Shown here piece after piece: positions 1 through 7,010 of a DNA stretch of 19,101 bases. The notes beneath the pieces are model-generated. The model saw nothing but the letters and a program-made list of their open reading frames with translations. It made no database searches and had not been told where the DNA came from. The translations under genes were made by a program, and so were the position numbers. The stretch comes from a bacterium (GTDB lineage Bacteria; Hydrothermota; UBA3073; JACQXS01; JAUWAR01), in NCBI GenBank assembly GCA_030601965.1, contig JAUWAR010000009.1:1-19101 (forward strand), read 5' to 3'. Within the stretch, counting starts at the first letter, position 1; every line of letters begins with the position of its first letter.

Positions 1-814
1 GTATAAGACCCGCATAATTTACAGGTAAAATCTGAAAAGAAAAAAATGCAAGGACAAGCGACACAGCACCAAATACGCCCGGGAAGATTGCCCCGGGATG
101 CGAGAACTCAGCAATAAGTCCATATATACCAAGCATTAGAAGTATATAGGCAATATTGGGATTTGAAAGTTTTTCAAGAATGTTCTGTCTTGTTGTCCAT
201 GTAATCTCTTTTTGTTCTTTATCTTTTGTGTGGATAATGGTTTTTTCTCCATCAATTTCTACTTCTTTACCGTCAAGTTTCTCTATAAGTTCAGTTATAT
301 TATCGGCAATAATGTCTATTATGTCAAGTTTCAAAGCCTCTTTTTCAGTTACGGAAACGCTTTTCCTTACTGCTTCCTCTGCCCATTCTTTATTTCTTCC
401 TCTTTTCTCGGCGATAGATTTTATATACGTTGCCGCATCGTTTGTTACCTTTGCCTTCATTTCCTCATCCATTTTGCCACCCATAGCCACAGGGTGAGCC
501 GCTCCAATGTTTGTGCCTGGAGTCATTGCGGCGATATGAGCCGCATAAGTAATAAATACCCCTGCAGATGCACATCTCCCACCTGATGGATGAACATATA
601 CAATTATCGGTATCTTTGCATTAAGCATCTTTTTTATAATCTCTCGCATAGACTCATCCAGACCACCAGGTGTATCAAGTTTAATGATAAGACAGTCCGC
701 GGATTCAGATTCAGCCTTTTCAATTGCAGAAACAATATACTCCGCACTTACAGGACCGATTACACCCGATACATTAGCAATATTTATTGCACTAATGATA
801 AAAAGTAAAATCAT
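1..814 (-). CDS. NfeD/ClpP-class membrane-bound serine protease, C-terminus beyond window
   Basis: The minus strand is open from the ATG at 814-812 to the left edge (about 271 codons), so the 3' end is missing. A short hydrophobic N-terminus is followed by a crotonase/ClpP-like domain: LDTPGG near residues 47-51, SGGRCASAG with the likely nucleophile Ser83, then NIGAAHPV and KVTNDAATY containing the likely general base Lys122. From about residue 225, hydrophobic segments (NIAYILLMLGIYGLIAEF, then PGVFGAVSLVLAFF) begin the membrane part. Known members of this S49-related NfeD1b family are membrane proteases that usually end in an OB-fold NfeD domain, sometimes working with stomatin/SPFH partners; neither is visible here. 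The start is preceded by a weak purine-rich stretch. It is divergent from the lipoprotein gene to its right, with back-to-back TTGACA elements between them. Confidence 0.88.
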   Translation of the reverse strand, partial: MILLFIISAINIANVSGVIGPVSAEYIVSAIEKAESESADCLIIKLDTPGGLDESMREIIKKMLNAKIPIIVYVHPSGGRCASAGVFITYAAHIAAMTPGTNIGAAHPVAMGGKMDEEMKAKVTNDAATYIKSIAEKRGRNKEWAEEAVRKSVSVTEKEALKLDIIDIIADNITELIEKLDGKEVEIDGEKTIIHTKDKEQKEITWTTRQNILEKLSNPNIAYILLMLGIYGLIAEFSHPGAIFPGVFGAVSLVLAFFSFQILPVNYAGLI

Positions 815-829
815 CTCTCTTTTCAATTA

Positions 830-858
830 TTTTTATATATTTTCAGATACTCTGTCAA
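830..858 (-). promoter_or_regulatory. Putative sigma70-type promoter for the NfeD protease gene
   Basis: On the minus strand a perfect TTGACA (858-853) is followed after 17 bp by TAAAAA, within an AT-rich run beginning TATATAAAAA, just upstream of the ATG at 814. The -35 is perfect and the -10 is approximate. It faces away from another TTGACA at 869-874 on the plus strand. Confidence 0.4.
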
Positions 859-868
859 GTTTTTTTAT

Positions 869-898
869 TTGACAAGATGTTGAGATATGAGATATGAG
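869..898 (+). promoter_or_regulatory. Putative promoter for the DUF4837 lipoprotein, with heptamer array in its spacer
   Basis: TTGACA at 869-874 is followed at 18-bp spacing by TATGAG (893-898, four of six matches to TATAAT). The spacer and -10 lie inside the (TGAGATA)5 array, so array length would set the promoter geometry. The -10 is weak and no transcription data are available. Confidence 0.35.
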
Positions 899-915
899 AT
901 ATGAGATATGAGATA
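881..915 (+). repeat. Heptamer array (TGAGATA)x5
   Basis: Five perfect tandem copies of a 7-bp unit. Each unit junction creates an ATG; the last one (908) opens the downstream gene, while the ATG at 887 in the same frame hits a stop after five codons. Two copies of TATGCAG (919-932) follow, then a second array at 942-976 of roughly complementary sense (reverse complement GAGTAAG), so the two form a loose inverted pair. Confidence 0.95.
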
Positions 916-1891
916 CACTATGCAGTATGCAGGAACAACTGCTTACTCCTTACTCCTTACTTCTTACTTCTTATTATTGGGTTGTCAGTATCAACCACCA
1001 CACGCGGCAGGAAAAGATACAGAGATTATTACTATATGTCAGGATAGCACATATAAATTGATTGAAGATGAGTTAAAGTCCTCGCTTGAAAGGGTGATTT
1101 ATACACCCACCACAGAATATATATTTTCAATTAAACAAATCCCTCCCTCAAAATTCAATATACATAAGTTTAGAAAGAATATCCTTGTAATTGGCAAGGT
1201 GGGTGAAGGGTTTATTGATAGTCTTCTTGGAGAGGAGGCAACACAGGAAAAACAGAGAGGCAATTATATATTTGGTGAAACGGACCTTTTTGTGAGAGGC
1301 CAGGCTGTGCTTATAATTGCGACTCCAGAGGAGATTACCTTAAAAAGGGTTATAATAGAGAATAGAGACCTGATATTTAACTTTTTTGGAAACGGGGTAA
1401 GAAAACGGCTTAAATACTCATTATATAAAGATGGTGCACAATTTCTTGGACTCCGAGGCAAGTATGGATTTTCAATATCTGTTCCCAAAGGATGGATTAT
1501 AAAAGAGGACAAAGATGGATTTCTGAGTTTTATGAGACATAGGCCAGATAGAATTATTTCTATATACTGGCAAGATAAGCCATACTCTGAAATAGATAAA
1601 CAAAAAGCAATTGAAACGAGAAATAAGATAGCGAAAATATATTTTGAGTCCGACTATGTGAATGATGAACTTACGAGGTTTTATAAGGTAAAATTTCATA
1701 ATAGAGTTGCTTATAAACTTGATGGTGTATGGCAGAACGATAAAAGGGTGATGGGTGGTCCATTTCGGTCATATATTTTTAATACAGAGGAAAGATGCTA
1801 TTTTATAGATATGCACATGTATGCACCTGGTGTAAAGAAATGGTATTATCTCCAACAATTAGAGATTATATGTGATACGTTTATGGAATAG
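908..1891 (+). CDS. DUF4837-like lipoprotein
   Basis: The 327-residue product has a lipoprotein signal peptide: Arg2, a hydrophobic core and lipobox LLGC with Cys26. The mature part matches my recollection of the DUF4837 family of Bacteroidetes/FCB bacteria: an N-terminal region with RKNILVIG, a central 'FGxGxRKRL' turn, a basic-aromatic segment, then MGGPFRSYIF and a C-terminal YYLQQLEIICDTF, where family members have MGGPF and a 'K(R).Y..QLE' ending. Function is unknown; the family is exported and presumably anchored in the envelope. ATG 908 is the last ATG of a heptamer array; ATG 920 (residue 5) is a possible alternative, and neither has a Shine-Dalgarno. The signal-peptide core is encoded by another heptamer array. 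The gene ends 13 bp before the radical SAM gene, so they are probably co-transcribed. Confidence 0.75.
   Translation: MRYTMQYAGTTAYSLLLTSYFLLLGCQYQPPHAAGKDTEIITICQDSTYKLIEDELKSSLERVIYTPTTEYIFSIKQIPPSKFNIHKFRKNILVIGKVGEGFIDSLLGEEATQEKQRGNYIFGETDLFVRGQAVLIIATPEEITLKRVIIENRDLIFNFFGNGVRKRLKYSLYKDGAQFLGLRGKYGFSISVPKGWIIKEDKDGFLSFMRHRPDRIISIYWQDKPYSEIDKQKAIETRNKIAKIYFESDYVNDELTRFYKVKFHNRVAYKLDGVWQNDKRVMGGPFRSYIFNTEERCYFIDMHMYAPGVKKWYYLQQLEIICDTFME
942..976 (+). repeat. Heptamer array CTTACTC/CTTACTT x5 encoding a signal peptide
   Basis: Five 7-bp units (CTTACTC twice, CTTACTT twice, CTTATTA) lie inside the lipoprotein gene and encode its hydrophobic core. Because 21 nt is three units, the peptide has a 7-residue period (AYSLLLT then SYFLLLG). 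The same arrangement recurs at 7799-7833. Confidence 0.95.
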
Positions 1892-1904
1892 GGTTTGGAG
1901 TATT

Positions 1905-2807
1905 ATGCTAACAGGAATTCATTTTCTTCTAACTTATATGTGCAATTTGGAATGTGAGGATTGTTTTGTATATAGTGGTCCAAAGGCTAAGGGTACTTTC
2001 AGTTTAAGCCAAATACGGAAAGTTCTTGATGAAGCGACTAAGATTGGCACAATAAAGTGGGTATACTTTGAAGGTGGTGAGCCATTTTTATTCTATCCTA
2101 TAATGCTTGAAGGGCTTAAGATTGCTCGTAATAGGGGGTTCAAAACAGGTGTAGTAACCAATTCATATTTTGCAACATCTGAGGAGGATGCAGAGATTTG
2201 GCTAAAACCTCTTTGTAAATTGGGGGTATCTGATGTTAGCATAAGTGACGATTCATTTCACTATGAAGATGAAAAGGATAATCCTGCTAAACGAGCTTTA
2301 TCTGCGGCAAAGAGATTAAGTATGCCTGTTGGTTCTATTTGTATTGGCAAACCCACAATTGAAACAGGTATAGATAAGGAACAAGATAAAGGAACGCCGG
2401 TTATTGGTGGTGGTGCTATGTTTAGGGGAAGAGCAGTTGAGAAGTTGGCACAAGAGCTTCCGAAAAGACGGTGGGAAGAATTTACAGAATGTCCATACGA
2501 GGATTTAAAAGAGCCAGAGAGAGTTCACCTTGATTCATATGGTAATGTGCATCTCTGTCAGGGTTTGAGTATGGGCAATATGTGGAAAACTCCTTTATCA
2601 AGGATAGTTAAGAACTATAATGGTGATTCACATCCAATCTGTGGTCCTTTGATTAAGGGAGGACCTGTTCTTTTAGCTAAAGAATACAAAGTCAAACATG
2701 AGGATAAGTATGTTGATGCGTGTCATTTCTGTTACATTATTCGTTTGGCTCTAATAGATAGGTTTCCACAATACCTTACACCGAGGCAGGTTTATGGGTT
2801 GGAATAA
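1905..2807 (+). CDS. Radical SAM protein with Cys-rich C-terminus
   Basis: The product (300 aa) binds the radical-SAM [4Fe-4S] cluster through CNLECEDC (Cys13, Cys17, Cys20, a CX3CX2C motif) and has the SAM-contacting GGEP motif at about residues 57-60. The C-terminal third has further cysteines (ECPY, HLCQGL, PICGPL, CHFC), which suggests an auxiliary iron-sulfur cluster of SPASM/twitch type. I cannot assign a substrate. ATG 1905 is chosen because GGAG lies 5-8 bp upstream; the longer frame from GTG 1872 would overlap the preceding gene and add a non-family extension. It sits directly behind the DUF4837 lipoprotein, but no peptide-like substrate gene is visible. A palindromic repeat follows. 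Confidence 0.85.
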   Translation: MLTGIHFLLTYMCNLECEDCFVYSGPKAKGTFSLSQIRKVLDEATKIGTIKWVYFEGGEPFLFYPIMLEGLKIARNRGFKTGVVTNSYFATSEEDAEIWLKPLCKLGVSDVSISDDSFHYEDEKDNPAKRALSAAKRLSMPVGSICIGKPTIETGIDKEQDKGTPVIGGGAMFRGRAVEKLAQELPKRRWEEFTECPYEDLKEPERVHLDSYGNVHLCQGLSMGNMWKTPLSRIVKNYNGDSHPICGPLIKGGPVLLAKEYKVKHEDKYVDACHFCYIIRLALIDRFPQYLTPRQVYGLE

Positions 2808-2820
2808 GTGACCGAGAACT

Positions 2821-2901
2821 GTCATTCTGAGCCAAAGGCGAAGAATCTAATTAGTTTATAAATATCCTTAAATAGAGATTCTTCACTTCGTTCAGAATAA
2901 C
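2821..2901. repeat. Palindromic repeat, GTCATTCTGAG family, copy 1
   Basis: An 81-bp imperfect palindrome begins GTCATTCTGAGCC...AAGAATCT and ends AGATTCTTCACTTCG...CAGAATAAC. It fills nearly the whole gap between the radical SAM and glycerate kinase genes and could fold into a hairpin in either strand. A second copy is at 8280-8358. The format is that of REP/MITE-like elements found in many bacterial phyla. Confidence 0.9.
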
Positions 2902-2910
2902 AAATACTTT

Positions 2911-4077
2911 ATGAAAATAGTCATTGCCCCAAATGCCTTTAAAGGCTCTTTAAGTGCTAAACAAGTAGCAGATGCTATAGAGGCAGGAATAAAAAAATCC
3001 AGCATTCAGCATTCGGCATTCAGCATTCAGAAAGTGCCTCTCGCTGATGGAGGGGATGGGACACTTGATGTTTTTATAAATGGTGCAGGTGGAAAGATTT
3101 ATAAGAAGCAAATTACAGGACCTCTAAAAAATAAAATAGCATCTTCCTATGGTATTCTTAAAGATGGAACAGGTATTGTGGAACTTGCAAGGGCATCAGG
3201 GCTTGCACTTGTGCCTCAAGAAAAGAGAAATCCACTCTGGACAACCACTTATGGCACAGGTGAACTCATTAGAGAGGCTATCAATAAAGGGGCAAAAAAA
3301 ATTATTATTGGTGTTGGTGGTTCAAGCACCTGTGATGGAGGGATAGGTGCACTTGCAGCACTTGGAGCAAGATTCAAAGATAAAAAAGGTGAAGAAATAG
3401 AACCTATAGGGGCAAATCTTATAAAGATTGCAAGTATTGATAGTAGGGGTTTGATTTATCAAACCCAGGATATTAAATTTATAATAGCCTGCGATGTTCT
3501 AAATCCACTTTTAGGCAAAGATGGTGCGGCAAGGGTATATGGACCCCAAAAAGGTGCAAATCCTTCTGAAGTTGAACTACTTGAAAAAGGACTAAAACAT
3601 TTCTCGTCATTTTTTTCACACATCACACATCACACATCACACATCGCAGAAATGACAGGGGCATCAGGTGGATTCCCTTATGGATTCAAGGTTTTACTTA
3701 ATGCAGAGCTTAAATTGGGTATTGAACTCTGTATGGAGATGGTAAAATTCAAAGAGAAGGCAAAGGATGCAGATATTTTAATCACAGGTGAAGGCAGGAT
3801 TGACAAGAAGACCAGATATGGGAAGGTCATTGATGGTGTGATACGGTTTGGCAAGGGGAATAATATTCCTGTATTAGCCATAGTTGGCTCAATAGGAGAT
3901 ATAAAAGACCTTTATAAGAGGGGTCTAACATCTGCAATATCCATAGCCTCAGGTCCGATTACAGAAAAAGAATCTATGCAAAGGGCTTCATTTTTGATAG
4001 AGGACACAGCAGAGAGAGTTATTAAAATATTAAATATCAAAATGACAAATCAAAATTCAAAAAGGAATATCCTGTAG
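2911..4077 (+). CDS. Glycerate 2-kinase
   Basis: Glycerate kinase of the GarK/GlxK family phosphorylates D-glycerate with ATP in the cytosol to give 2-phosphoglycerate. Family hallmarks in order: MKIVIAPNAFKGSLSA at the N-terminus, ADGGDGT (about residue 46), GVGGSSTCDGGIGALAALG (about 135), ACDVLNPLLG plus GPQKGA, and TGEGRID with KT and GK near residue 295. The length of 388 aa is close to the usual 375-385. ATG 2911 fits the family start but has no Shine-Dalgarno. Two heptamer arrays are translated inside it: (CATTCAG)4 gives SIQHSAFSIQ in the loop before ADGGDGT, and (CACACAT)4 gives SHITHHTSHI at about residue 236. The last 15 or so residues (NIKMTNQNSKRNIL) come from a third array, and the TAG stop is supplied by the palindrome at 4074. 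Confidence 0.93.
   Translation: MKIVIAPNAFKGSLSAKQVADAIEAGIKKSSIQHSAFSIQKVPLADGGDGTLDVFINGAGGKIYKKQITGPLKNKIASSYGILKDGTGIVELARASGLALVPQEKRNPLWTTTYGTGELIREAINKGAKKIIIGVGGSSTCDGGIGALAALGARFKDKKGEEIEPIGANLIKIASIDSRGLIYQTQDIKFIIACDVLNPLLGKDGAARVYGPQKGANPSEVELLEKGLKHFSSFFSHITHHTSHIAEMTGASGGFPYGFKVLLNAELKLGIELCMEMVKFKEKAKDADILITGEGRIDKKTRYGKVIDGVIRFGKGNNIPVLAIVGSIGDIKDLYKRGLTSAISIASGPITEKESMQRASFLIEDTAERVIKILNIKMTNQNSKRNIL
3003..3030 (+). repeat. Heptamer array (CATTCAG)x4 inside glycerate kinase
   Basis: Four 7-bp units, one with a single change (CATTCGG), are translated as part of SIQHSAFSIQ. They replace or extend a variable loop between helix 1 and the conserved ADGG motif; the protein frame stays open. 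Confidence 0.93.
3617..3644 (+). repeat. Heptamer array (CACACAT)x4 inside glycerate kinase
   Basis: Four perfect 7-bp units are translated as a His/Ser/Thr-rich segment SHITHHTSHI between the GPQKGA region and the conserved TGASGGFPYG segment. Confidence 0.93.
4035..4062 (+). repeat. Degenerate heptamer array (TATCAAA-like x4), left arm
   Basis: Four 7-bp units (TATCAAA, ATGACAA, ATCAAAA, TTCAAAA) form the 3' end of the glycerate kinase gene. An array of opposite sense lies at 4141-4175, and the palindrome 4074-4130 sits between them, giving a nested inverted structure. Confidence 0.7.
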
Positions 4078-4130
4078 GAGGGACATTCCTGTCCCGATAT
4101 TATTTATCGGGGTTAGAAAACCCCTCCTAC
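4074..4130. repeat. Palindromic repeat, GTAGGAGGG family
   Basis: A 57-bp imperfect palindrome starts GTAGGAGGG and ends CCCCTCCTAC, with an inner CCCGAT...ATCGGGG stem. Its first bases supply the TAG stop of glycerate kinase. As RNA it is a stable hairpin and might act as a terminator or processing site, but it has no U tract directly after it. Confidence 0.88.
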
Positions 4131-4140
4131 AATAAAGATA

Positions 4141-4175
4141 ATTTTGCATTTTGAGATTTGATATTTGATTTTGCC
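4141..4175 (+). repeat. Degenerate heptamer array (ATTTTGA-like x5), right arm
   Basis: Five 7-bp units (ATTTTGC, ATTTTGA, GATTTGA, TATTTGA, TTTTGCC) end 2 bp before the ATG of cinA. They occupy the place where a Shine-Dalgarno would be. Inverted partner of 4035-4062. Confidence 0.7.
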
Positions 4176-4177
4176 AT

Positions 4178-5386
4178 ATGCGTACTGAACTTATTATTAT
4201 AGGTGATGAAATTCTACAAGGCAGAACCATAGATACAAACTCTGCTTATATAGGACAAAAACTTGAACAGATAGGTATCTCTGTTTCTAAAAAGATAGTG
4301 GTAAAGGATGAAAAGGCAGAAATTGAAAAGGCACTTAAATCCGCCCTTGACGAGACAGATATTATTATCACTGCAGGTGGTCTTGGTCCCACAAAAGATG
4401 ATATTACAAAATATACTATTGCTTCTTCTCTAAATAAAAAACTCGTCCTTGACCCTAAAATTCTTGAAAAAGTAAAAGAGCATTTCAGAAAGCGTGGTAT
4501 CAAGATGCCCCCAATAAACAAAAATCAAGCACTAATTATAGAAGGTTCAAAACCACTACCCAATCCCATTGGGACTGCTCCGGGAATGTTTATAGAATAT
4601 AAAAAGAAACTTATCTTTTCTCTGCCTGGCGTCCCTTCTGAACTAAAAGCAATTTTTGAGGATAGTATAATCCCTATTTTAAAACAAAGAGATTTGGGAA
4701 CACCCATATATCAGAAAATACTACGCACAACAGGCATTGCAGAATCAGAAATTGCAGAAAAATTAGAATCCATAGAAAACCTTGCTTTTCTACCTTCTTA
4801 TAAAGGCGTGGATATAGTAATAAAAACTCAAAACTCAAAACTCAAAACTCAAAAGGAGAAAAAAGTCAAAGAAGTTTTAGGTGATATTATTTATGGTGAA
4901 GGTGATGAGAAATTAGAAGAGGTAGTAGGGAATTTATTAAAAGAGAGAAATCTTACTATTTCTGTGGCAGAATCCTGCACAGGTGGACTTATCATGAATA
5001 GAATTGTAAATGTCCCGGGTTCTTCGGACTATTTTAAAGGTGGAATAGTTGCTTATAGTAATTATATTAAGCAAAAGATACTTTTGGTAAATACAGTAAC
5101 TTTACAGAAGTTTGGAGCAGTCAGCAAAGAGACTGCAATAGAGATGGCAAACAATGTCAGAGAGATATTAGGCACAGATATTGGGATTTCTGCAACAGGC
5201 ATAGCAGGTCCAGGAGGAGCAACAAAAGATAAACCCGTTGGTCTTGTATATATAGCCCTTGCTACCAAGAAGAAAGCCCCTGTAAAAAGGCATCTTTTCA
5301 CAGGCACAAGAGAGATAATAAGAGAACGCACTGCCCAGGCGTCTCTTGATATGATAAGACAAGCAGTTTTAAATTATGAATTCTGA
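4178..5386 (+). CDS. cinA: CinA-type nicotinamide-nucleotide amidase
   Basis: CinA family, 402 aa. The N-terminal MoCF-biosynthesis-like domain (residues 1-170) shows IIIGDEILQGRTIDTNS, ITAGGLGPTKDD and IGTAPGM; in some members it is an ADP-ribose pyrophosphatase. The C-terminal PncC domain (from about residue 246) shows SVAESCTGG, the segment GIVAYSN, and GIAGPGG; PncC deamidates nicotinamide mononucleotide to nicotinate mononucleotide in NAD salvage. The linker carries a translated heptamer array (ACTCAAA)4 giving KTQNSKLKTQ at about residue 218, where family members have a variable stretch. The ATG is 2 bp after another array and has no Shine-Dalgarno. The TGA stop lies inside a third degenerate array, so the last two or so codons come from repeat sequence. 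Probably transcribed with glycerate kinase. Confidence 0.95.
   Translation: MRTELIIIGDEILQGRTIDTNSAYIGQKLEQIGISVSKKIVVKDEKAEIEKALKSALDETDIIITAGGLGPTKDDITKYTIASSLNKKLVLDPKILEKVKEHFRKRGIKMPPINKNQALIIEGSKPLPNPIGTAPGMFIEYKKKLIFSLPGVPSELKAIFEDSIIPILKQRDLGTPIYQKILRTTGIAESEIAEKLESIENLAFLPSYKGVDIVIKTQNSKLKTQKEKKVKEVLGDIIYGEGDEKLEEVVGNLLKERNLTISVAESCTGGLIMNRIVNVPGSSDYFKGGIVAYSNYIKQKILLVNTVTLQKFGAVSKETAIEMANNVREILGTDIGISATGIAGPGGATKDKPVGLVYIALATKKKAPVKRHLFTGTREIIRERTAQASLDMIRQAVLNYEF
4826..4853 (+). repeat. Heptamer array (ACTCAAA)x4 inside cinA
   Basis: Four perfect 7-bp units, translated as KTQNSKLKTQ in the linker between the CinA N-terminal domain and the PncC domain. Confidence 0.93.
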
Positions 5387-5393
5387 ATGCTAA
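5373..5393 (+). repeat. Degenerate heptamer array at the cinA 3' end, left arm
   Basis: Three 7-bp units (ATTATGA, ATTCTGA, ATGCTAA); the second supplies the TGA stop of cinA. Its inverted partner is at 5497-5524, on the other side of the palindrome 5405-5482. Confidence 0.65.
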
Positions 5394-5404
5394 ATGTCCT
5401 TTCT

Positions 5405-5482
5405 GTCATTGCGAGGTCACCTTAGGCGACCGAAGCAATCCCATCTTTTAGATTGCTTTGTCGTTTCACTCCTCGCAATGAC
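5405..5482. repeat. Palindromic repeat, GTCATTGCGAG family, copy 1
   Basis: A 78-bp imperfect palindrome runs from GTCATTGCGAGG to CTCGCAATGAC, with inner arms GAAGCAATC and GATTGCTTTG. Two further copies are at 13353-13423 and 14486-14579. This sequence family is widespread in unrelated bacteria. Confidence 0.93.
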
Positions 5483-5496
5483 TCTCAGTGTTATTT

Positions 5497-5524
5497 AACA
5501 TTCATAATTCAGCATTTAGCATTT
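5497..5524 (+). repeat. Degenerate heptamer array (AGCATTT-like x4), right arm
   Basis: Four 7-bp units (AACATTC, ATAATTC, AGCATTT, AGCATTT), in opposite sense to 5373-5393. The unit is also a relative of CATTCAG at 3003-3030. Confidence 0.7.
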
Positions 5525-5537
5525 CTTTATCATTTTC

Positions 5538-5543
5538 TTGACA
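5538..5543 (+). promoter_or_regulatory. TTGACA -35-like element upstream of ktrB
   Basis: A perfect TTGACA lies 80 bp upstream of the ktrB ATG. The sequence at the expected -10 position is GC-rich repeat debris (GCCGTCAGGCAAG at 5553-5565, also found at 18468-18480), so no credible -10 is visible. The promoter may have been disrupted by the repeat, or the true promoter lies elsewhere. Confidence 0.25.
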
Positions 5544-5550
5544 AACCCGT

Positions 5551-5565
5551 CAGCCGTCAGGCAAG
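5551..5565. repeat. Fragment of the GCCGTCAGGCAAG repeat
   Basis: The 13 bases GCCGTCAGGCAAG at 5553-5565 are identical to the end of the palindromic element inside rdgB (18468-18480). It looks like a truncated copy. Confidence 0.6.
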
Positions 5566-5592
5566 TTTTGTTAGTTAGAGATTATTTCCCGT

Positions 5593-5613
5593 GAACAGGC
5601 GAGACGCCTATTC
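5593..5613. repeat. Small hairpin repeat just upstream of the ktrB start
   Basis: GAACAGGCG (5593-5601) and CGCCTATTC (5605-5613) pair with one G.U-type mismatch around a 3-nt loop, and TACC follows. The ATG is 10 bp further on, so the hairpin occupies the ribosome-binding region and no Shine-Dalgarno is visible. It may be a copy of a dispersed repeat or a translation-control element. Confidence 0.6.
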
Positions 5614-5623
5614 TACCAAATTT

Positions 5624-6985
5624 ATGGTGAAGAAAGGGCTCACTCCTTCAAGGATTATATTCCTTGGATATGTAACTATAATACTCATAGGAACATTACT
5701 TCTTGCTTTACCTATTGCCTCAAATAGCCAATCAAAATGCTCGCTTATAGACAGTATCTTTACCGCAACTTCATCAGTCTGTGTTACAGGACTTATTGTA
5801 AAGAATATTGGTTATGATTTTTCTCTATTTGGAAAAGTTGTTATTCTTGTTTTGATACAAATAGGAGGGCTTGGATATATGACCATTGCCTCTATTCTGT
5901 TTTCTATGATTGGAAGGAGATTATCACTCAAACAGGACAGGGCACTTTCGGAAACTACAGGTAGTTTCCCAGGAATAGAGACTCGCAGATTTGCCCTCAG
6001 AATTCTGGCGACTACCATCGCTTTTGAGTTTATAGGTGCTATCATCCTCTCTGTGAGGTTTAAATCTCTTGGATATGGTATATTTCATGCAGTAAGTGCG
6101 TTCTGCAATGCTGGATTTAGCCTATTCTCTGATAGTTTTATAAGATTTTCCACAGACCCATTTGTAATTTTTACTATAAGTGGACTCTTTATAATAGGAG
6201 GTCTGGGGTTTATTGTCCTCAAGGAGATAAAAAATCTCTTAAATCCGTTAGCTAACGGACAAGTAAGGCGTCACCTTTCTCTTCATGCAAAAGTGGTATT
6301 ATTATCTACTTTTATTCTTCTTATTCTCGGCACATTTGCGATTTTAGGAATGGAATGGAATAATGGACTTAGAGATATGCCCCTTTGGAGTAAAATCTTT
6401 ACTGCATTTTTCCAATCAGCAACTCCAAGGACAGCTGGATTCTCGTCCATAGATTTGAACAATTTTAGAGATGCTACTATAGTTCTAACTATGTTATTTA
6501 TGTTCATAGGTGCGTCTCCTGCTGGCACAGGTGGAGGGATAAAAACAACAACCTTTGCCCTTTGTATTATGGGACTTTTGAGGTGGTTTATGGGCAGGGA
6601 AGATGTCTCTTTATTAAGGAGACGCATTAATATGGAGATTATTACAAAAACATTTATAATTTTCTTATCCGCTCTTATTATAATAGGAACAGGGGTATTT
6701 ATACTTACATTGTCCCAACAAGGTGTACTTGGTTCACACAGCAAGGGATTTTTAGGTATTGTTTTTGAGGAGTTTTCTGCATTTGCAACTTGTGGACTGT
6801 CTATGGGCTCGTCTGTAATGCCCGGATTAAGCCTATCTTATGACTTTAATCTTCTGGGAAAAATTGTCATAATCTTAACAATGCTTGCTGGAAGAGTGGG
6901 TATTCTGATTATAAGCACTGCCATAATTTCTCACAGGGGCAAAGAGTCTTTTAAGTATCCTGAGGAGAGAGTATTAACAGGATAA
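5624..6985 (+). CDS. ktrB: KtrB-type K+ uptake channel subunit (TrkH/Ktr family)
   Basis: A polytopic inner-membrane protein (454 aa) of the TrkH/TrkG/KtrB superfamily. It has four M1-P-M2 repeats, each with a selectivity-filter glycine: SSVCVTGL (about residue 48), AFCNAGFSLF (about 165), TPRTAGFSS (about 270) and FATCGLSMG (about 390). Its intramembrane gating loop contains GASPAGTGGGIKTTT. These match the K+ pore and gate of KtrB. The size is typical of KtrB rather than the larger TrkH. ATG 5624 is chosen because the longer frame (GTG 5591) would translate a hairpin repeat. The ktrA gene follows after 25 bp, so the two form the classical channel plus RCK gating-ring pair. Confidence 0.93.
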   Translation: MVKKGLTPSRIIFLGYVTIILIGTLLLALPIASNSQSKCSLIDSIFTATSSVCVTGLIVKNIGYDFSLFGKVVILVLIQIGGLGYMTIASILFSMIGRRLSLKQDRALSETTGSFPGIETRRFALRILATTIAFEFIGAIILSVRFKSLGYGIFHAVSAFCNAGFSLFSDSFIRFSTDPFVIFTISGLFIIGGLGFIVLKEIKNLLNPLANGQVRRHLSLHAKVVLLSTFILLILGTFAILGMEWNNGLRDMPLWSKIFTAFFQSATPRTAGFSSIDLNNFRDATIVLTMLFMFIGASPAGTGGGIKTTTFALCIMGLLRWFMGREDVSLLRRRINMEIITKTFIIFLSALIIIGTGVFILTLSQQGVLGSHSKGFLGIVFEEFSAFATCGLSMGSSVMPGLSLSYDFNLLGKIVIILTMLAGRVGILIISTAIISHRGKESFKYPEERVLTG

Positions 6986-7010
6986 AAGAAAGGTCAAATA
7001 GGAGGGTATT

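Noticed and set aside
590..808. Plus-strand open frames in the first 870 bp
   Set aside because: They are shadows of the minus-strand NfeD protease, whose motifs are continuous over this region.
881..976. CRISPR-like direct repeats
   Set aside because: The units are 7 bp and contiguous, with no unique spacers and no cas genes; these are short tandem arrays.
1872..1904. Upstream GTG start for the radical SAM gene
   Set aside because: It overlaps the preceding gene and has no Shine-Dalgarno, while ATG 1905 has GGAG at good distance and gives a family-like N-terminus.
2821..2901. Palindrome as an intrinsic terminator for the radical SAM gene
   Set aside because: It can form a hairpin but no T tract follows, and the same sequence occurs elsewhere as a dispersed repeat.
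6283..6744. Minus-strand 153-residue open frame within ktrB
   Set aside because: Antisense to a clearly conserved membrane channel; composition follows from the ktrB codons.
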